56,469 bases of DNA from Breznakibacter xylanolyticus (GCF_003254275.1 NZ_QKZK01000003.1:1-56469); one strand, 5' to 3'; counted from the stretch's first letter, positions 32,432 to 41,187 are shown. Numbers and translations are program-made. The notes: generated by a model not told the origin, from the letters alone.

Positions 32432-33352
32432 TTAGCTGGTGACGTGTGTTGTCAGCTTTGTATCATCCATCGACATCGGGTCTTGATGTCTGTCGCCATG
32501 TATCGTGTGATTGTCAATCACCACAAAGTCACCTTTTTTCAGGTTGAGCACCTCGGCGATGACATCGCATTTAATCATCAATAAAAAGAAGACGCGCTTG
32601 TCGGTTTTGCCCCATAATCCTTCAAAATTTCCTTGTCCTTTTGAAATAATCACGTCTGCTGACGCAAAGGCATGCTTGAATTCATCGGAGCAGGACGGTA
32701 AGATGGTGGATGGCGCATCGTAACTATTGCTGATGACGTCGGCCACATGGTGCATTCCAATGTACTCGGTGTCCTCAAGGGTGGCGTCATTAATCACGGC
32801 TGATCCTCGCACGGCATACGTTAAATGAGGATGCATCAGGTGTTCTATAAAAAGTTTGTCGGTCACTATCTCACCGCAGTTATCTCCCAGATATAAGATG
32901 GATTCTGCATTGGAAATTGCTGTTTTGAGTTGACTCGAATGGTCAATGGCAAAATCACTGGTGAGCACCCGCTCAATGGTGGCGCGGATATCATGACTGT
33001 TGCCCACGGCAAAGTCAATGATGTTACCGGCGATGGCCAGCCGCAATGCAGTGGAGAACGGATTGTCTGAGTCGATGATTTGCTTTTTGAGCTTGGGGTA
33101 TAAGCTCATCACCAAATCGTTGCTCTCCTTCTTGACCTTTTGATAGGGGTCGGGATCTTTTGTGTAACTTTTTAATAACGCATGCAAGTCACGGGCGTAA
33201 GCCGGAGCCGAGAATTGGTCGCTTAACTGTGCTGTCAGCTTGGCCGTCTCAATGGTAAAGCGTGTCTTGTCGTTGCTGGTCAGCTGACTTTCGTTCAGGA
33301 GGCGTTCAAAGGCACGCATCATGCAAAAGTGACACCGGTAGTCTGATATCAT
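32432..33352 (-). CDS. DUF89/ARMT1-like damage-control phosphatase
   Basis: A 306-aa DUF89 protein. It has the N-terminal CxxC segment DYRCHFCMMRAFERLL, NPFSTALRLAIAGNIIDFAVG, the metal-binding core YLGDNCGEIVTDKLF (Asp/Asn/Glu ligands), and ISKGQGNFEGLWG near the C-terminus. The family hydrolyses phosphate from damaged sugar or cofactor metabolites; CxxC-bearing prokaryotic members are little studied. The start at 33352 leaves 13 bp after the upstream NifX stop; a start at 33388 would overlap it by 23 bp. Embedded in an ORP-like cluster, so it may clear damaged products of cluster assembly (inference). Confidence 0.88.
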   Translation of the reverse strand: MISDYRCHFCMMRAFERLLNESQLTSNDKTRFTIETAKLTAQLSDQFSAPAYARDLHALLKSYTKDPDPYQKVKKESNDLVMSLYPKLKKQIIDSDNPFSTALRLAIAGNIIDFAVGNSHDIRATIERVLTSDFAIDHSSQLKTAISNAESILYLGDNCGEIVTDKLFIEHLMHPHLTYAVRGSAVINDATLEDTEYIGMHHVADVISNSYDAPSTILPSCSDEFKHAFASADVIISKGQGNFEGLWGKTDKRVFFLLMIKCDVIAEVLNLKKGDFVVIDNHTIHGDRHQDPMSMDDTKLTTHVTS

Positions 33353-33365
33353 GGATGTTGACGTG

Positions 33366-33704
33366 TTAATGGTCACATGAATTGGCACCCACGGTGAGAC
33401 GGTTGTTCATCCAGTCGAGTACCAGTTCTTTAGGCGATTTGGGTTGAACGCCTACGTTAACCTTAATGTTTTGTGCATTAAAAAGTTGAATGGCACGTTG
33501 CCCCATGCCTCCGGCAATGACATCGGTAACGCCCTTGTTGGCCAGCCATGCCGGTAATAAACCCGGTTCGTGGGGAGGAGGGGTGATTAATGCTTCGTTG
33601 GTAATCTCATGGTTGTCGATGTTGATGATGGCAAATTGTTGGCAGTGGCCAAAATGCGAACATAGTTGTCCGTTTGCTAAGGGGATGGCAATGCTTCGTT
33701 TCAT
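33366..33704 (-). CDS. NifX/orange-protein-like cluster-binding protein (first of two)
   Basis: A 112-aa protein of the NifB/NifX/MTH1175 family, which holds Mo/Fe-S clusters non-enzymatically. It begins SIAIPLANGQLCSHFGHCQQFAI, split here over about residues 4-26, with a conserved Ser-His-Phe-Gly-His pair and two Cys. The core contains TDVIAGGMGQRAIQLFN and the C-terminus SCDH. The Cys and His positions could bind a cluster, as in the Mo/Cu cluster of Desulfovibrio orange protein. It precedes the DUF89 gene. Confidence 0.85.
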   Translation of the reverse strand: MKRSIAIPLANGQLCSHFGHCQQFAIINIDNHEITNEALITPPPHEPGLLPAWLANKGVTDVIAGGMGQRAIQLFNAQNIKVNVGVQPKSPKELVLDWMNNRLTVGANSCDH

Positions 33705-33864
33705 GATGTGTGGTGTTGTTTAGTAGTAGTTTGTTCTTTGTTGTTTTGTTTACGATGTTCCAAAAAATGGGAGTGATTGAAATGCTGTGAATACGGTTTG
33801 TTTTGCATCACGATGACTCGTTATCACCCACACTGTCACACTCCCTTTTTTTATTGCACGAACA

Positions 33865-34089
33865 TTATCTCATGCCATGTCCGTGTCCATTGCCTTTACC
33901 CATGCTGCGTCCACGGCCTAATCCGGCTCCGGTGCCACGGCCTAAATGGAGTCGCAAGGGCGTTTCACTTGAGCGTTTGCTCATGATTTCGTCATTGCTG
34001 AGTCCCTTGTTGTCGGGATTGCAACGCCCCATTCGTCTGCCGGTCATGGCGCCTTCGCCTTGAGGGCCTCTTCTGTTTAATCCGGGCAT
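33865..34089 (-). CDS. DUF5320 family protein
   Basis: A 74-aa Gly/Arg/Met-rich protein beginning MPGLNRRGPQGEGAMTGRRM, the DUF5320 signature, ending in GRGRSMGKGNGHGHGM. These proteins accompany NifX-like and DUF134 genes in anaerobes and may bind metals through the glycine/histidine tail. It follows the flavoprotein gene and precedes the NifX-like gene, all on the same strand. Confidence 0.8.
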   Translation of the reverse strand: MPGLNRRGPQGEGAMTGRRMGRCNPDNKGLSNDEIMSKRSSETPLRLHLGRGTGAGLGRGRSMGKGNGHGHGMR

Positions 34090-34145
34090 AATGACCTCCT
34101 TTTTTTAAAGTGAATATTTCGATGTTCTCCTGCCTCGGCAGGATG

Positions 34146-34523
34146 TTAGTTTAATCGTTCGGCTCCTTTGTAAACCTCTTCAATGTGAAGAGCCACAGCT
34201 GCATGCCCCGGATGTTGGGGTGGGTTGATGCGCTTCATTTCCTCATATAGAGGGCCTTGATGATGATAGCTAAAGGTTCCTTTGAGTTGGTACGATTTTC
34301 GCTCCTTGGTGAGGAAAAGAATGGATCCTTTGCTGCCGTTCTCAATGTTTTGTTTGGTTTTATTGAAATAGTTGTCGGCTACTACAATTTGTTTGTTCTC
34401 GTGCAGATACACACAGCCTGCATATATCGCATTGGGAATCCCTTCGGGCGAAATGGTTGTCAATACAATGGCCCCCTCTCTGTTTTCCCAGGCTTCAATG
34501 ACTTCCTGATTGAGTGCTTGCAT
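34146..34523 (-). CDS. Pyridoxamine 5'-phosphate oxidase-like flavin-binding split-barrel protein
   Basis: A 125-aa split-barrel protein. It has GAIVLTTISPEGIPNAIYAG, IVVADNYFNKTKQNIENGSK and SILFLTKERKSYQLKGTF, the usual PNPOx-like pattern that binds FMN, heme or F420. The enzyme proper (PdxH) is longer, so this is a small relative. It is directly downstream of the second NifX-like gene (4-bp gap), which suggests a redox role in the ORP-like cluster. Function is inferred from context. Confidence 0.85.
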   Translation of the reverse strand: MQALNQEVIEAWENREGAIVLTTISPEGIPNAIYAGCVYLHENKQIVVADNYFNKTKQNIENGSKGSILFLTKERKSYQLKGTFSYHHQGPLYEEMKRINPPQHPGHAAVALHIEEVYKGAERLN

Positions 34524-34527
34524 GGCC

Positions 34528-34848
34528 TTATGATTGTTTTAGCAGGTCGATGATTTCCTGGATGGTTTTCTCCTGATCGTTGATCATCACCAGTTGAATT
34601 TGAAGGCTGTCGGTCAGGTTTTTGACTTTGTTGCCAAATTCTCCGGAAACCAATTTTTTTGCCCCTTTGGATGCTACCAGTTGTACGGCTGCCGGTCCGG
34701 CACCTTCTACCGCATCTTTGTTGGGGTTGGGGATGAATTCTATTCCCTGACTTTCGGTATCGTAAATGGCAAAAAATGAACAACGTCCAAAACGACTGTC
34801 TAATTTAGCAGTCAGGCTGTTGTCGGTCGATGTAATGGCTACTTTCAT
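34528..34848 (-). CDS. NifX/orange-protein-like cluster-binding protein (second of two)
   Basis: A 106-aa NifX-family protein: VAITSTDNSLTAKLDSRFGR then CSFFAIYDT, with GAGPAAVQLVASKGAKKLVS in the core. It carries a single Cys right after the SRFGR loop and lacks the SHFGHC motif of its paralogue. It is the first NifX-like gene after the DUF134 regulator. Its difference from the second copy suggests distinct cargo or partners. Confidence 0.85.
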   Translation of the reverse strand: MKVAITSTDNSLTAKLDSRFGRCSFFAIYDTESQGIEFIPNPNKDAVEGAGPAAVQLVASKGAKKLVSGEFGNKVKNLTDSLQIQLVMINDQEKTIQEIIDLLKQS

Positions 34849-34865
34849 ATGTTTATAATTTAGCC

Positions 34866-34896
34866 CCCTAATCCCCCAAAGGGGGACTTGAGGGTG
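34866..34896. repeat. Dispersed ccccc/ggggg inverted repeat
   Basis: A CCCCCAAAGGGGG core preceded by a CCCCTAAT run. A related copy (ccctttgggggatgatgggg) lies at 38738-38757 upstream of the OmpP1-like gene. Such elements are common intergenic repeats in Bacteroidetes. Confidence 0.55.
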
Positions 34897-35114
34897 TTGT
34901 TCTTCTTAATGATCTGGTGGAACTTGCCAATAATCATCCCTCTGTGTGAGAAAGGTTCGTTTATGGCTCGTTACATGTCTATGTGTTTTTGTTAATTATT
35001 TAATTTGCTGCGATTGTATTTGTTCATGAGACTCCCCATTTCACCCCACACAACCCTAAACTCCTCCACTCCTAAACTTCTCCACTCTTCCCCTCTTCCC
35101 CTCTCTTCCAGCCT

Positions 35115-35690
35115 TCATGCTTTGTGATTTCGATGCTGTTGGCATCGTTTCATGTGGTTTCCTTTTAACTGTTTGTCATGGTGGGTCATTTGTCCGCAAT
35201 CGGGGCAATAACGTGTGTGACCCGGCATGCCTTGTTCGCGTTCAAGCTGCTTGTGGCATTCCGGGCAGGTGTCTGTTGCTGATGTGTCTTGTTCATTGTA
35301 TTGCATGATATCCTTTGAGTGGCAAAGGGCGCAGTGCGTTACCGGGATATCCTTTTCGGGATGATTGAACCAACAACCACATCGGTTGCATCCATACCAT
35401 TCACTGTCAAAAAAGACTTTTCCTCCCTCAAACAAGATGGGCTTTCCGGTGATAAAGGCCTCTGCGATTTTGCGGCGGGCAGTTTCATAAATGCGGGCAT
35501 AAGTTGGGCGTGAGACTTGCATGATTGCGGCAGCCTCCACTTGACCCAATTGGTCAAAATCACTGAGTCGAATCGATTCGTATTCTTCATAGTTCAGGGT
35601 CACCGGGCTTTCATCTGATAAGCCAATTGGCTTGAATCCTTTGAAGTGTGGCGGATTGGTGACCTTGCGGATGCGTTTGGGACGTGGCAT
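35115..35690 (-). CDS. DUF134 family HTH regulator with C-terminal zinc ribbons
   Basis: A 191-aa protein. An N-terminal DUF134 winged-HTH part (MPRPKRIRKVTNPPHFKGFK and YESIRLSDFDQLGQVEAAAI, with QVSRPTYARIYETARRKIAE as helix and wing) is followed by two Cys-rich ribbons. The first is CNRCGCWF...CALC, the second CPECHK...CPDC. A -7 element TACTTTTG (35721-35714) lies 24 bp upstream. The ATG at 35690 is chosen because the DUF134 signature starts there. It heads the ORP-like gene cluster; in Desulfovibrio a sigma-54 regulator takes this place, so DUF134 may control the cluster here (inference). Confidence 0.87.
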   Translation of the reverse strand: MPRPKRIRKVTNPPHFKGFKPIGLSDESPVTLNYEEYESIRLSDFDQLGQVEAAAIMQVSRPTYARIYETARRKIAEAFITGKPILFEGGKVFFDSEWYGCNRCGCWFNHPEKDIPVTHCALCHSKDIMQYNEQDTSATDTCPECHKQLEREQGMPGHTRYCPDCGQMTHHDKQLKGNHMKRCQQHRNHKA

Positions 35691-35713
35691 TTTAAATGAG
35701 CATATGTTCAAAA

Positions 35714-35721
35714 CAAAAGTA
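35714..35721 (-). promoter_or_regulatory. -7 promoter element of the DUF134 gene
   Basis: Reads TACTTTTG on the minus strand, placing transcription start about 15 bp before the ATG at 35690. The -33 part is not clear. Confidence 0.45.
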
Positions 35722-35957
35722 ATGGTCATTTGTTCTTTTTTTGAATCGTTTTGCCCTTTTTTTGATGAATGAATGTGTTAATAAATGTCAATCAGCAATC
35801 ATTGAGTTGTTTAGTGTTTCTCGTTTTTGCGTGCAGCTCTCTTTACTTTATCCATTTATCCCCATATCTTGCCATTTCCTCCTCCGAAAAAGCCATTGGT
35901 TTAGGTTTCTTTGAGGATATAATCATGAATAATCAATTGTTTTAAAACCATTTTGTT

Positions 35958-36926
35958 ATGAAGATGATTCCAAAATTATCAGTTGCAATGTTGTGGATGT
36001 CCTTGTTGGTTTTTGCAACAGGCTGCGAAACCCCTCACAGCGGAAACCCCCTCTTTTCTGATCTCCTCACTGCCGACCCCTGTGCGCTGGTGCACAACGA
36101 TACGCTTTACCTTTTTACCGGAAGCGATGAAATTCCTCAAGGGCAAGATGGATTCTTGATGAAGAAATGGTATGTGTTTTCAACCACCGATATGGTCAAT
36201 TGGACGCGTCACGGTAGCAAACTTGCTGTCGAAGATTTTAAGTGGGCTGCGGCCAATGCTTTTGCCGGTCATGTGGTGGAGAATCACGGCAAATTTTGGT
36301 GGTATGCGCCATTGGTTCATAAGTCGGTGAAAGTGCACGAGGGATTTGCCATTGGGGTTGCCGTGGCCGATCATCCTGCCGGTCCCTATCACGACGCCAT
36401 TGGTGAGCCCATCATCACCGATACCACCGCGAATTCAATCCCTCTCAATATCGACCCCGCGGTGTATGTCGATGACGACAAGCAGGTCTATTTCTTCTGG
36501 GGGTCGTGGGGACAGGTGCGAATGGCCAAAATGAAGGACAACATGATGGAATTGGATGGCCCTGTGGTGGATGTGCCCGGCTTGACCAATTTCTTTGAGG
36601 CTCCCTTTATTCACAAACGCAACGGCATTTATTATTTTACCTATTCAGCCGGTTATCCATCGCGCATTGAGTATGCCATTAGCAAAAGTATCCTGGGACC
36701 CTGGGAGTACAAGGGGGTGATTAACGACACCATCCCCAATTCGCCCACCAATCATCAGGCCATTGTGACCTTTAAGGGCAACGATTATTTTATTTATCAC
36801 ACAGCCGGTTTGCCCGATGGTGGTCCTTTTCGGCGCAGTGTTTGCATCGATAAGCTCGAGTATGACGAAAATGGCTTGATTAAGCCCGTGGTGCGCACCA
36901 CCAAAGGTGTGCCCATGATTCGATAA
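35958..36926 (+). CDS. GH43-family glycoside hydrolase lipoprotein
   Basis: A 322-aa glycosidase, probably an arabinosidase/xylosidase type. Signal peptide with lipobox ending at C23 (LVFATGC). The five-bladed propeller shows D40 in TADPCALVHND (general base), D166 in NIDPAVYVDDD (pKa modulator) and E214 in NFFEAPFIHK (general acid), all in the GH43 spacing. No carbohydrate-binding module follows. It is probably anchored on the outer membrane and acts on arabinose- or xylose-containing glycans. It stands alone, followed by a terminator. Confidence 0.92.
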   Translation: MKMIPKLSVAMLWMSLLVFATGCETPHSGNPLFSDLLTADPCALVHNDTLYLFTGSDEIPQGQDGFLMKKWYVFSTTDMVNWTRHGSKLAVEDFKWAAANAFAGHVVENHGKFWWYAPLVHKSVKVHEGFAIGVAVADHPAGPYHDAIGEPIITDTTANSIPLNIDPAVYVDDDKQVYFFWGSWGQVRMAKMKDNMMELDGPVVDVPGLTNFFEAPFIHKRNGIYYFTYSAGYPSRIEYAISKSILGPWEYKGVINDTIPNSPTNHQAIVTFKGNDYFIYHTAGLPDGGPFRRSVCIDKLEYDENGLIKPVVRTTKGVPMIR

Positions 36927-37257
36927 TTGGGTTTTTCTCAATTTATCCCTGAGGGATGATGGTCGGTCGCTGTCATCCCTTTTTTTGTGTCTTCGTCTCC
37001 CGAAAGGGTATTTGAAATGAGGCTTTTATATCGTGCATTTTTTCAATATTTAGAAGTTCAATGATGAACGTGTTAGGGGCTTCTGTTCCCGTTCATCTTT
37101 TCTTTCGTCATCATTCTCACATCTTTTTCTTCTCACACTCCGGTATCCTTCTTTTATTGATGAATCTTTATTTAAACTTTGCGAGATGTTGTGTGTTGGT
37201 ACAGAATTTGCATTTGTTGTATTAGGAGTTTCTTAATTTGTTTCAGGAGGACATGTC
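36927..37257. other. Intergenic region with terminator and strong ribosome binding site
   Basis: 331 bp between two plus-strand genes. It holds a terminator (36953-36987) and, near the right end, an AGGAGG at about 37245-37250. Nothing else recognisable. Confidence 0.6.
36953..36987 (+). terminator. Terminator after the GH43 gene
   Basis: GGGATGA (36953-36959) pairs with TCATCCC (36973-36979) and is followed by a T run. Confidence 0.75.
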
Positions 37258-38655
37258 ATGAAAAACATCATTTTTACATCACTGGTCGTTGCTGCACTGG
37301 TTGCGGCAGGCTGTGGCTCTTCCCGCCCGGGTGGAGATTACAGTTATGTGGACGACATTTATTATAATCCCCGTACCGATCAGGTGGCCGGTGCCTCACG
37401 GTTTAATGAACCCGCCGTGCTGGATCGTGATGCCCAAAAGACGAGCGATCGGGAGTTGGCTCAACTGAAACGTGATCAGATCCCTCAAACTCCGAATCAA
37501 AACGCCGATTTTAATGCCATTCAGGAGCGTTATGCCAATATTCTGGCCAACGATTCCATCTCCGAGGTCGATACCTTGGTCTATGCCAATGATGAAACCG
37601 GCTATTGGGTCGATGGATTTGATGGGTCGGATATGGATCGTGACTATGCCGAACGTATTGTTCGGTTTCATGGCTCTTTGGCCGGGGTGCCTTATTGGTC
37701 TCCTCTTTATAGCGAAATCGTGTACGGTAGCAACTGGAATTGGAACGTGTATGTAGACGGGAGTTATGCCTGGGCTTTCCCCACGTGGTCTAATCCCTGG
37801 TATTATAATTATTATACCTCTCCACGCTGGTCGTTGTCGTTTGGTTTTGGATGGCCCTATTATCGCAATTGGGGGTATTGGGGCGGTTATTCTGCCTGGT
37901 ATGATCCTTGGTATGGATATGGTTATCCTTATCATGGATATTATGGTGGTTACTATGGCCATCATCATCACCCGATTGGCGGTGGAGGTAGCGGACGGAC
38001 CTATACCAACGAGGTTCCCCGTCGTGGCAATGCGACCAATCATTCGTATGCTCCTTCTACCACAAGGGACAGTTATAGTCGACCCGGTACCGCCGGGACT
38101 ACAACTCGCCGGGTAGATGAACAAGGCAATACCGTGATCAGCAATGGTCAACAAACCTATACTCGTCCATCGCGCGATTCGTATCAGCAAAATGGTGGAA
38201 CTGTCAAGTCTGCCGGCACTCCCTCATCAAGTGAGTCGAGAACCAACGACAGAGCGGTACGTCGCAGTTATACCCCGACATACTCTCAACCGCAATCTAC
38301 GTCGCGACCCTCATACAACCGTACTGAAGCGCCTGCCCGTAGTTCTGCGCCAACACGTTCGTCCGGCTCTGGCAATGTGACAACGCCATCCCGGTCGTCA
38401 TCTCCCGGGGTGCGCTATCAGTCATCGGGAAGCACCACTCCTCCGGCTTCGTCAGGAAGTAGTGGATCTCGTACTTACACCCGTCCTTCGCGTAGCGAGT
38501 CCTCTTCTTCTCCATCCTATTCAGCTCCTTCACGCAGCTCGGGCAGCTATGGCGGTGGTGGTAGCAGCAGTGGCGGTGGCTCTATGAATTCCGGATCTTC
38601 TTCGGGTGGCGGTAGCAGTTCTGGTAGCAGTAATCCTCGCTCTTCGCGTCGTTGA
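37258..38655 (+). CDS. Exported lipoprotein, Tyr/Trp/Gly-rich centre and Ser-rich tail
   Basis: A 465-aa lipoprotein. Signal peptide with lipobox VAAGC (C19) and GSSRPGG after it. The N-terminal ~130 residues are acidic and helical. The middle (about 150-245) is extremely rich in Tyr, Trp and Gly (for example NPWYYNYYTSPRWSLSFGFG, WYGYGYPYHGYYGGYYGHHH). The tail to 465 is Ser/Thr/Arg/Gly low complexity ending in SSRR. Families of this composition are seen in Bacteroidetes without assigned function. A strong AGGAGG ribosome binding site precedes the start, which is unusual in this phylum. Confidence 0.75.
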   Translation: MKNIIFTSLVVAALVAAGCGSSRPGGDYSYVDDIYYNPRTDQVAGASRFNEPAVLDRDAQKTSDRELAQLKRDQIPQTPNQNADFNAIQERYANILANDSISEVDTLVYANDETGYWVDGFDGSDMDRDYAERIVRFHGSLAGVPYWSPLYSEIVYGSNWNWNVYVDGSYAWAFPTWSNPWYYNYYTSPRWSLSFGFGWPYYRNWGYWGGYSAWYDPWYGYGYPYHGYYGGYYGHHHHPIGGGGSGRTYTNEVPRRGNATNHSYAPSTTRDSYSRPGTAGTTTRRVDEQGNTVISNGQQTYTRPSRDSYQQNGGTVKSAGTPSSSESRTNDRAVRRSYTPTYSQPQSTSRPSYNRTEAPARSSAPTRSSGSGNVTTPSRSSSPGVRYQSSGSTTPPASSGSSGSRTYTRPSRSESSSSPSYSAPSRSSGSYGGGGSSSGGGSMNSGSSSGGGSSSGSSNPRSSRR

Positions 38656-38771
38656 TAAGTTGGGGTGATGCAGCTGTTTGTGTTTGATAATTACTTCTGT
38701 TGTGTTAAGAAATCCATACTAAACACCTTAAATCACCCTTTGGGGGATGATGGGGTTAAACGTTAAGAATC

Positions 38772-40310
38772 ATGAAACGAATCATATTTTCCGCAACTGC
38801 TCTCCTGATGTGCTCGGGTCTGTTGATGGCTCAGGGCGAGAGTGATATTTTATTGATGTCCCGCACGCAGATGAATGGGACGGCTCGTTCGGTGGCGCTC
38901 GGGGGTGCCATGGGTGCGCTCGGGGGCGACATGTCGTCTATTGCCATTAACCCGGCAGGAATTGGTGTGTATCGCTCTTCGGAGTTCGCCTTCACCACGG
39001 GTGTCAACTACAATGGCACTTATACCGATTATCACGGCACCAAGATGAATGATGAGCATTTTAACCTGCCCATCAATCAAATTGGTTACGTGGGCACCTG
39101 GATGCCCATGCGCGAAGTGAACAACGGGGTGGTGAGCACTCATTTCGGAATCGGATACAACCGCATCAATGGATTTGATCAGAATTTTATCATGGGAGGA
39201 AATTCTCTCAAGAGTTCTATGCTGAGTCGTTTTGTGATTGATGCAACCGGCAAGGCCACCAATCAACTGGGGAGTTTTGGTGCCGAATTGGCTTATGATG
39301 CTTATTTGCTTGACTTGCTCCCCGGGATGGAGTCGGAATATTATCAAGCTCATGAATACATCAGCGATCAAAACCAAATTGTGATGCCCAATACCATCAA
39401 TCAACGTCAAAAGATTGAGAAGAATGGTTATGGCGGCGAATATGCCTTCACCTTTGGGATGAACGTGAGTAACTTGATCCAATTGGGGGCTTCTCTTAAC
39501 TTTCAGTCGTTGGTGTATGATGAAAACAATGCCTATCGTGAGCAAAATAATTATGATGTGATTGCTGTGGGGCCCCTTGATGTTGATTATTTTGAATATT
39601 ACAGAAATACCAATTTAAGGGGAACTTCAATCAATGCAAAGTTGGGGGTGATTGTTCGACCCATTCAACAACTTCGTGTTGGTTTGGCATACCATACTCC
39701 CAATTGGTATCAGGTGACTCAGGAGTACAACGAACGAATGGTGTCGCATTTTCATGCTGCTGAAAACAATCATGCCATTGTTGATTCGCCTTATTCTGAT
39801 ATGGAGTATAAGTTTCGAACTCCCGGTAAATTTGTGGCCAGCATTGCCGGTGTGATGGAACGTGGTCTGGTGAGTGTCGATTATGAATACACTGATTATT
39901 CGCAAGCCAAGTTTACCCCTGCCGGTGGTAATTTCGACATTGATAATGTGACCGATCCGCTTAATCAGTCAATCTCTATCTATTACCAGCCCGCTCATAC
40001 TATCCGCGTGGGTGCTGAAATGAAACTGACAGACCAGTTGTTAGGTCGTTTGGGGGCCGGTTATTATGGTAGTCCCATAAAAAGCGAATACACCATCAGC
40101 GATATGGCTCGTACCACCTACTCGGCCGGATTAGGCTATCGCACCAATTTCTTCTTTTGCGATGTGGCTTACATGATGGCCACTCAAAAGGAAGATCATT
40201 ACGCATTTAATTACGATGCTTCGGTTTATGATTATCTCGAGCCGGTGTCACCGGTCGCTGTGTCGCAATACAATCACCAGGTGTCGGTGACCTTTGGATG
40301 GAAGTTTTAA
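38772..40310 (+). CDS. OmpP1/FadL-type outer membrane transport protein
   Basis: A 512-aa beta-barrel protein. Signal peptide MKRIIFSATALLMCSGLLMA, then SDILLMSRTQMNGTARSVAL, followed by the FadL-family N-terminal hallmark GALGGDMSSIAINPAGIGVY. Alternating-hydrophobicity strands run to the C-terminus, ending HQVSVTFGWKF with a terminal Phe. The family moves hydrophobic molecules such as fatty acids across the outer membrane. A dispersed repeat lies upstream and a terminator follows. Confidence 0.9.
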   Translation: MKRIIFSATALLMCSGLLMAQGESDILLMSRTQMNGTARSVALGGAMGALGGDMSSIAINPAGIGVYRSSEFAFTTGVNYNGTYTDYHGTKMNDEHFNLPINQIGYVGTWMPMREVNNGVVSTHFGIGYNRINGFDQNFIMGGNSLKSSMLSRFVIDATGKATNQLGSFGAELAYDAYLLDLLPGMESEYYQAHEYISDQNQIVMPNTINQRQKIEKNGYGGEYAFTFGMNVSNLIQLGASLNFQSLVYDENNAYREQNNYDVIAVGPLDVDYFEYYRNTNLRGTSINAKLGVIVRPIQQLRVGLAYHTPNWYQVTQEYNERMVSHFHAAENNHAIVDSPYSDMEYKFRTPGKFVASIAGVMERGLVSVDYEYTDYSQAKFTPAGGNFDIDNVTDPLNQSISIYYQPAHTIRVGAEMKLTDQLLGRLGAGYYGSPIKSEYTISDMARTTYSAGLGYRTNFFFCDVAYMMATQKEDHYAFNYDASVYDYLEPVSPVAVSQYNHQVSVTFGWKF

Positions 40311-40343
40311 TAGATGAGTTTATTTAATATTGAATGGCTTCAG

Positions 40344-40378
40344 GGTGTTGTCGAAAGGCAGCACCCTTTATTTTTGTG
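40344..40378 (+). terminator. Terminator after the OmpP1-like gene
   Basis: AGGGTGTTG (40344-40352) pairs with CAGCACCCT (40361-40369), one G-T pair, followed by TTATTTTT. Confidence 0.8.
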
Positions 40379-40594
40379 GCGGTGATTGTGATTGGGAGGA
40401 TCGCGTTATGACATCGGGCGTTGCCCAATGTCAGGGGTGGAGCCACATTGTCGCCCAAAGGGGCATTTGTGGATGATGCATGGTTTTGTTACATTGTGTT
40501 TGATGGATTGCTGTGCCTATTGATGTTGTGCTGAATCATCGAAAAAACCTTTCCATCAACCACAAACACCCCATGGAGATATGGAAAAAACCAT

Positions 40595-40602
40595 TAGTTT
40601 TG
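40595..40602 (+). promoter_or_regulatory. -7 promoter element of the acetate transporter gene
   Basis: TAGTTTTG, matching TAnnTTTG, 30 bp upstream of the ATG at 40633. No good -33 TTTG was seen. Confidence 0.45.
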
Positions 40603-40632
40603 CGGCTCAAATTCATAATAATTTATTGACAG

Positions 40633-41187
40633 ATGAAGAACGGAAATCCTGCTGTTGTGGGCCTGGCCGGTTTTGGCCTGACCACTTTGTTATTGCAATT
40701 TCACAACCTGGGATGGCTTGGGTTAGGCCCTGTGTTGGCCATGGGGATCATTTTTGGAGGCTTGGCTCAGATGATTGCCGGTTTTATGGAGCAAAAAATG
40801 GGCAACAACTTTGGCTTTAGTGCCTTTGTGGCTTATGGTGCTTTCTGGATTGGTTTGGGCATTATCTGGATCCTTAACCATTTCAAAATTTACGAATCCA
40901 ATCATCACGATGTGGGATTTTTCCTGGGTGCCTGGATGTTGTATACGGCCATTATGTTGGTGGCTTCTATGCGCATTCACATGGCCATGTTCATCACCTT
41001 TTTGACGCTCGAAATCGGATTCATCGGTCTGGTAATCGGTCACTTTGGCGATTCGGTTTTCAACACCATTGCGGCTGTTGATTTGATTGTGTGTGCACTG
41101 GCTGCCTGGTACATGATGGCCGGTATCATCATCAACGACCTGGCCGGAAAAACGGTGTTGCCCATGGGTAAAAAGCTGATTGCTTAA
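40633..41187 (+). CDS. satP: Acetate/succinate transporter of the AceTr (GPR1/FUN34/YaaH) family
   Basis: A 184-aa inner-membrane protein with six hydrophobic segments. It starts MKNGNPAVVGLAGFGLTTLL, the NPAxxGLxxFGxT signature of SatP/YaaH, and continues GLGPVLAMGIIFGGLAQMIA and NNFGFSAFVAYGAFWIGLG. The family forms a hexameric proton-coupled or channel-like acetate uptake system. A start at 40581 in another frame is rejected. It is followed by a terminator (41211-41239). Confidence 0.92.
   Translation: MKNGNPAVVGLAGFGLTTLLLQFHNLGWLGLGPVLAMGIIFGGLAQMIAGFMEQKMGNNFGFSAFVAYGAFWIGLGIIWILNHFKIYESNHHDVGFFLGAWMLYTAIMLVASMRIHMAMFITFLTLEIGFIGLVIGHFGDSVFNTIAAVDLIVCALAAWYMMAGIIINDLAGKTVLPMGKKLIA

Larger units (their letters stand above)
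40311..40632. other. Intergenic region with terminator and promoter element
   Basis: 322 bp between the OmpP1-like gene and the acetate transporter gene. It holds a terminator (40344-40378) and a -7 promoter element (40595-40602). A short open frame starting at 40581 is not believed. Confidence 0.6.

Noticed and set aside
40581-40820. 79-codon frame overlapping the start of satP
   Set aside because: Different frame from the transporter, no domain, and the -7 element lies inside it.
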